From NCBI GenBank assembly GCA_005406025.1, contig BGZK01000215.1, forward strand, positions 124,001 to 188,000: a stretch of 64,000 nucleotides of DNA, written 5' to 3'. Each line of letters opens with the position of its first letter. Position 1 is the stretch's first letter. The notes under the pieces were generated by a model. The model was not told the origin of the DNA. It did not search any database and saw nothing but the letters and a program-made list of their open reading frames with translations. This DNA is from Eumeta japonica. Its lineage: Eukaryota > Arthropoda > Insecta > Lepidoptera > Psychidae. Shown here one piece after another: positions 60,985 to 64,000 of the stretch. The position numbers were made by a program, and so were the translations under genes.

Positions 60985-61408
60985 TCACTGCAGGTTTGCA
61001 CAAATTACCGTCCTATAAACCTCAGCGTCGTTGGCAAACTATAAGCGAAAATCATTATTGAAAGGCTTGTTAAAGAGACTGAAAATAAAATTAGGGATGT
61101 ACAAGCGGGATTCTGAAAAGGAACGGGGTGTACGGATCAAATTTTTTCTCTGTTAAACATTATGAAAAAGTTTTTAGCCAAGGACTAAAATGTTTTTTTT
61201 GTATTTCTGTAGATCTGGAAAGAGATTATGATAGAGTGAAAAGAAATGTATGGTGCAATGAAAAGTGTATCCATGCACGGCATGAGTAGTGCATTGATAC
61301 AGATACTGTGGTCCCTATACAGGGGCTCCAGTGTTTGCGTCAGATTAAACGGGACATAAAGTAACTGGTTTAATATCCGCAGGGATGTGTAGCTTCATCG
61401 TGGCTATT

Positions 61409-62485
61409 TTTATTTTATTTTTCTCCCCGTGCGATGGGGAACGAGGGGAAATACCCGTTATGAACAGTCCGTGCGCCCGGACGCACGGGGTGTGTCCGAC
61501 TCCCCCGAAACACAAAGGCACCTGCCGTTAGCCCGTAGGCTTTTACAACTTCATCTAAAACAACCAGAAGGCATAGGGGCGCCAACAGCGCGAAAAATCG
61601 TTGAAATCCTTTCTGATTACCACGACGTAATAACCGTTATAGGTGACAATAGTGCCCCGGGAAGAGGCATAGTAACAATTATTATCTATTACAATGTGTA
61701 ATAGATTAAATAATCAGTGGCGGCGCTAGTCGTCGGCGACCGCCGACGGCCTCGCGCCTGAAGGGGCCTCGCAAACAAAAAAGTTTTGCCTACAAGTTAT
61801 TAAAAAGAGGCTTCGCAAAAAGTTTTGCCTACAAGTTATTTAAAAGAGGCCTCACAAACCTGATGTCGCCGACGTCCACGAGTGGTGTAGCGCCGCCACT
61901 GTAAATAATAGACGACGCTTGTAAAAGCGAGTAGTGGAGGGGATGGCAAAAAACCGCGAAAGGCGGTTAAAAATTAACGGTTCCGGTCGAAGGCTGTAGT
62001 CCCTTAAATCATGAATTTAAATTTAAAAAATGACCTATAATCGTTATGTAAAAACGTAACGTAACTCATTGAATTTAATTCGGACTTGGATCGTATACCA
62101 ATAACAGAGTTTGACCGTTAACAGTTGACGCTCGAGCAAGTCCGTCCCCAAAGACTGCTACTGGTCGACAAATGTGGTCGCTCTCCGTAGTCAATGACAT
62201 ACGATTATGAGAAGCGTGATTCTGCGGGAGCGCACCCTATGTGCAGAAATCGGGCACAGGCTCGGCGTGCGGACAGTGCAGTAAGCCGGAGTAAACACAC
62301 GGAACGAATGCACGTAGCTTAACTGTCGCCACACAGTGAACACTGCGCGGTACCACACACAGTCGCACACGCGCGAAGCTCGACACTCCGGAACGCGGCT
62401 CAAAGAAACACTGCGCACACAGTAACACACTAAACTAAACTAAACTGTGGAAGACGACCGATCGCGATGGCGAAACAACCGGAAC
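61409..62485 (-). mobile_element. Retroelement inserted in the LINE, 14-bp target duplication
   Basis: The 14-bp sequence TCATCGTGGCTATT occurs at 61395-61408 and again at 62486-62499; removing one copy restores a continuous LINE. Immediately inside the left duplication is a T-rich stretch (TTATTTTATTTTT), i.e. an A-rich tail on the minus strand. So the insert is a minus-strand retrotransposed element. Its 5' portion (62100-62480) is CpG- and GC-rich and its 3' portion (61410-61700) is also GC-rich. No reverse transcriptase is present. It carries a hAT MITE at 61715-61901. Confidence 0.8.
61715..61901. mobile_element. hAT-type MITE, 187 bp
   Basis: Perfect 14-bp inverted repeats (CAGTGGCGGCGCTA and its complement) with an exact 8-bp direct duplication TAAATAAT at 61707-61714 and 61902-61909. 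The termini match the 4.1-kb hAT at 29.9-34.0 kb in the first ten bases. Inside, the segment AAAAGTTTTGCCTACAAGTT is duplicated. Confidence 0.95.
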
Positions 62486-62945
62486 TCATCGTGGCTATTC
62501 AATCTGTTCATGAATACCTCTTTACATAATCTGAAAGAGTATGAGTGTGGACTACGAATGAATTAATTGCCTATTAAATGCCTCTTGTACAACGACGTCC
62601 AAGTAATCCTTGCGGCGTCGGCGTGCGAGCTACAGATATTAATTGAAATGAATGATTCTGACATAAATAGAGGTATGAAAGTAAATGTCAGCAAGACGGT
62701 GACGTGATGGTGCTTAAAAAAAGTGAAAACATTACTGAATCCGATATATAGGAGTGTTGAACAAGTGAGAGTTTGTGTACTTAGGCAGTTTATTTATAAA
62801 TGATGGTAAACGTGACGGAGATATCGAAAGGAGAGTGAATGGGGCCTAGCTTGCTATTATGAATAATCATTGTGTGTCACGACAAACACGATTAGCTATT
62901 CATAATGGAGTCCTCCTCCCTACACTTATGTCTGTAGTGATCTTT

Positions 62946-63429
62946 GATATCAACTTGTGCTTTCAATGTTAGATCTAATATTCCGCAAATGTATAATACC
63001 AACACGAAATTCTGCCGCTCTGAATTGTCTGCGAATGATGCAATGCGCAAGCTCAGCTTTCCCCAACTTTTTTTTCTCCCCTGCGTTCCTTTTCGACATG
63101 CTTTCGTGACTAAATTCACAGCGGCAGAGTTCCATGCGTTATACTGTAATTTAAATTACTGGGTGTAATGATAGAACCACAGTCTGTTCACATCCGAAAG
63201 AATAATAAACTTGACAAATAAAAATAAATTGCCAGTAAAAAGAAAATTTCCCAAATTGCGAAAATTATTTTCAATAAATATCAACTTCATTCATTTCCTT
63301 ATATTTTTTTACCTTCACTTATATAAAATCAAAAAGAGTAACTTCGGTATGGACTGTATCAATAGATGTTTATATCATAAAACAATGTGATTGTCTAGTA
63401 TTTAAATAATCTTTATTCATCCGTTCGTA
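62946..63429. other. Unassigned sequence downstream of the LINE remnant
   Basis: 62960-63140 has two related motifs in opposite orientation (ATTCTGCCGCTCTG and CAGCGGCAGAGTTCC), suggesting a small foldback repeat. The rest is not recognised. Confidence 0.4.
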
Positions 63430-63965
63430 TTTTATAGGCATTTTACTCAAAAACCGTAAAATGTGTATTAATGATATTTATAATATAGGTGTCTTGTATA
63501 AGCCGCTATTAAGTATAACAGTTGAATAACAAAAATGAATATTTCTGAGGGGGGTACTCCCAGCGATATATGTAACACAAATTGAAAAAAAAATTTCAGC
63601 AAACAACGTGTGAAACATATTTCAACAGGTCTTTTAAAAACACTTTAAAGTTTCTATACAATTTTTTGATTCAGTGAATATTTTCGGAAATAAACCTTTC
63701 GAAAGTAGGAATTTTTTAAACCTCCCTTTTATTTTTTAAACCGCATTCTCAAAAATTTTGAAAAAAAATTACAAAATTAACGCCTAATAAATATTTTCAA
63801 TGAAAATTATTTTGACCATGAATATACAGTTTCTTATTTATTGCCGAAAAACTGCGCTTTTCGACAAAAGGACATCAGTGCTATGAAGATATGCTTTTTT
63901 ACTTTTGCTTTTTAGTTTACACTGTTTTAACTATAATAGTCGACATACCTACTTGTTTCTCGAGT
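63430..63965 (-). repeat. Dispersed repeat family R1, copy 3
   Basis: Reverse complement is collinear with 35620-36175. It carries the same TAAGCCGCTATTAA, GGGGGGTACTCC-type and GTCGACATACCTACTTG blocks. More diverged than the 35.6-kb copy. Confidence 0.75.
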
Positions 63966-64000
63966 TATAGGTAACTAAAGTGCTTATACTTATTATGTGT

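Larger units (their letters stand above)
60985..62945 (+). mobile_element. LINE (non-LTR retrotransposon) reverse-transcriptase remnant, split by an insertion
   Basis: Part 1 (60985-61408) reads, across frames, NYRPI, GKL.AKIIIERLVKETENKI, DVQAGF, KGTGCTDQIFSLLN and the AYDRV-type block DLERDYDRVKRN (normally DLEKAYDRV). Part 2 (62500-62945) continues with LYNDVQVILAASACELQ, a mutated YADD active site, and RGMKVNVSKT. Between the parts is an insertion with target duplication. Many stops show an inactive copy, and the ends are not defined. Clade not assigned. Confidence 0.88.

Noticed and set aside
61429..61701. 90-codon plus-strand open frame
   Set aside because: Runs antisense through the 3' part of the inserted retroelement; no known domain.
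62191..62430. 79- and 63-codon minus-strand open frames rich in Cys, Arg and Val
   Set aside because: CpG-rich leader of the retroelement; two overlapping frames both open, typical of composition rather than coding.

Overview
This is an AT-rich insect nuclear window, most likely lepidopteran. Genes are split into many short exons with GT-AG introns. The intervals between exons hold decayed mariner, hAT, pogo-like and LINE copies. They also hold the dispersed 'AAAACCGGCC...AGTC.GACTCGC' repeat class that I know from moth and butterfly genomes. No bacterial, organellar, CRISPR or operon-like content is visible, and I found no tRNA or rRNA gene.

Layout. (1) Positions 1-13,851, minus strand: a peroxisomal acyl-CoA oxidase gene (copy A). 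Its first 11 exons lie in the window and its last exons lie beyond the left edge. (2) 13,852-19,230: intergenic, with one nearly full-length decayed mariner (16.58-17.9 kb) and one mariner fragment (18.4-19.0 kb). (3) 19,231-29,438, minus strand: a complete 13-exon tandem paralogue (copy B, 669 codons) with the same intron positions as copy A. (4) 29,897-34,042: a 4.1-kb hAT element with perfect 15-bp terminal inverted repeats and a perfect 8-bp target duplication, inserted about 460 bp upstream of the copy B start codon. (5) 34-41 kb: repeat-rich intergenic DNA with a broken pogo-like transposase. (6) 40,998-47,736, minus strand: ribosomal protein L19 in five exons. Its last intron is swollen by a mariner and by a long-inverted-repeat element nested in another repeat. 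(7) 50,021-59,291, plus strand: a nine-exon ZAD + C2H2 zinc-finger gene (409 aa, eight fingers), divergent from RpL19. Its third intron holds an eight-copy, ~120-bp minisatellite. (8) 59.3-64 kb: transposon debris, including a three-level nest: a LINE reverse transcriptase, interrupted by a retroelement with a 14-bp target duplication, itself interrupted by a hAT MITE with an 8-bp target duplication.

Functionally, the two oxidases catalyse the first step of peroxisomal beta-oxidation and are an old local duplication. RpL19 is a housekeeping ribosomal gene, and the ZAD protein is a probable DNA-binding regulator. Nothing in the sequence ties these genes into one system. The most unusual material is in the mobile elements: the TA-flanked element at 44.07-45.27 kb with ~200-bp inverted repeats and an unassigned ORF, the nested insertions, and several long near-perfect hairpins in oxidase introns.

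Exon coordinates were worked out by hand from splice sites and reading phase. Copy B, RpL19 and the ZAD gene each sum to a multiple of three with a single stop codon.
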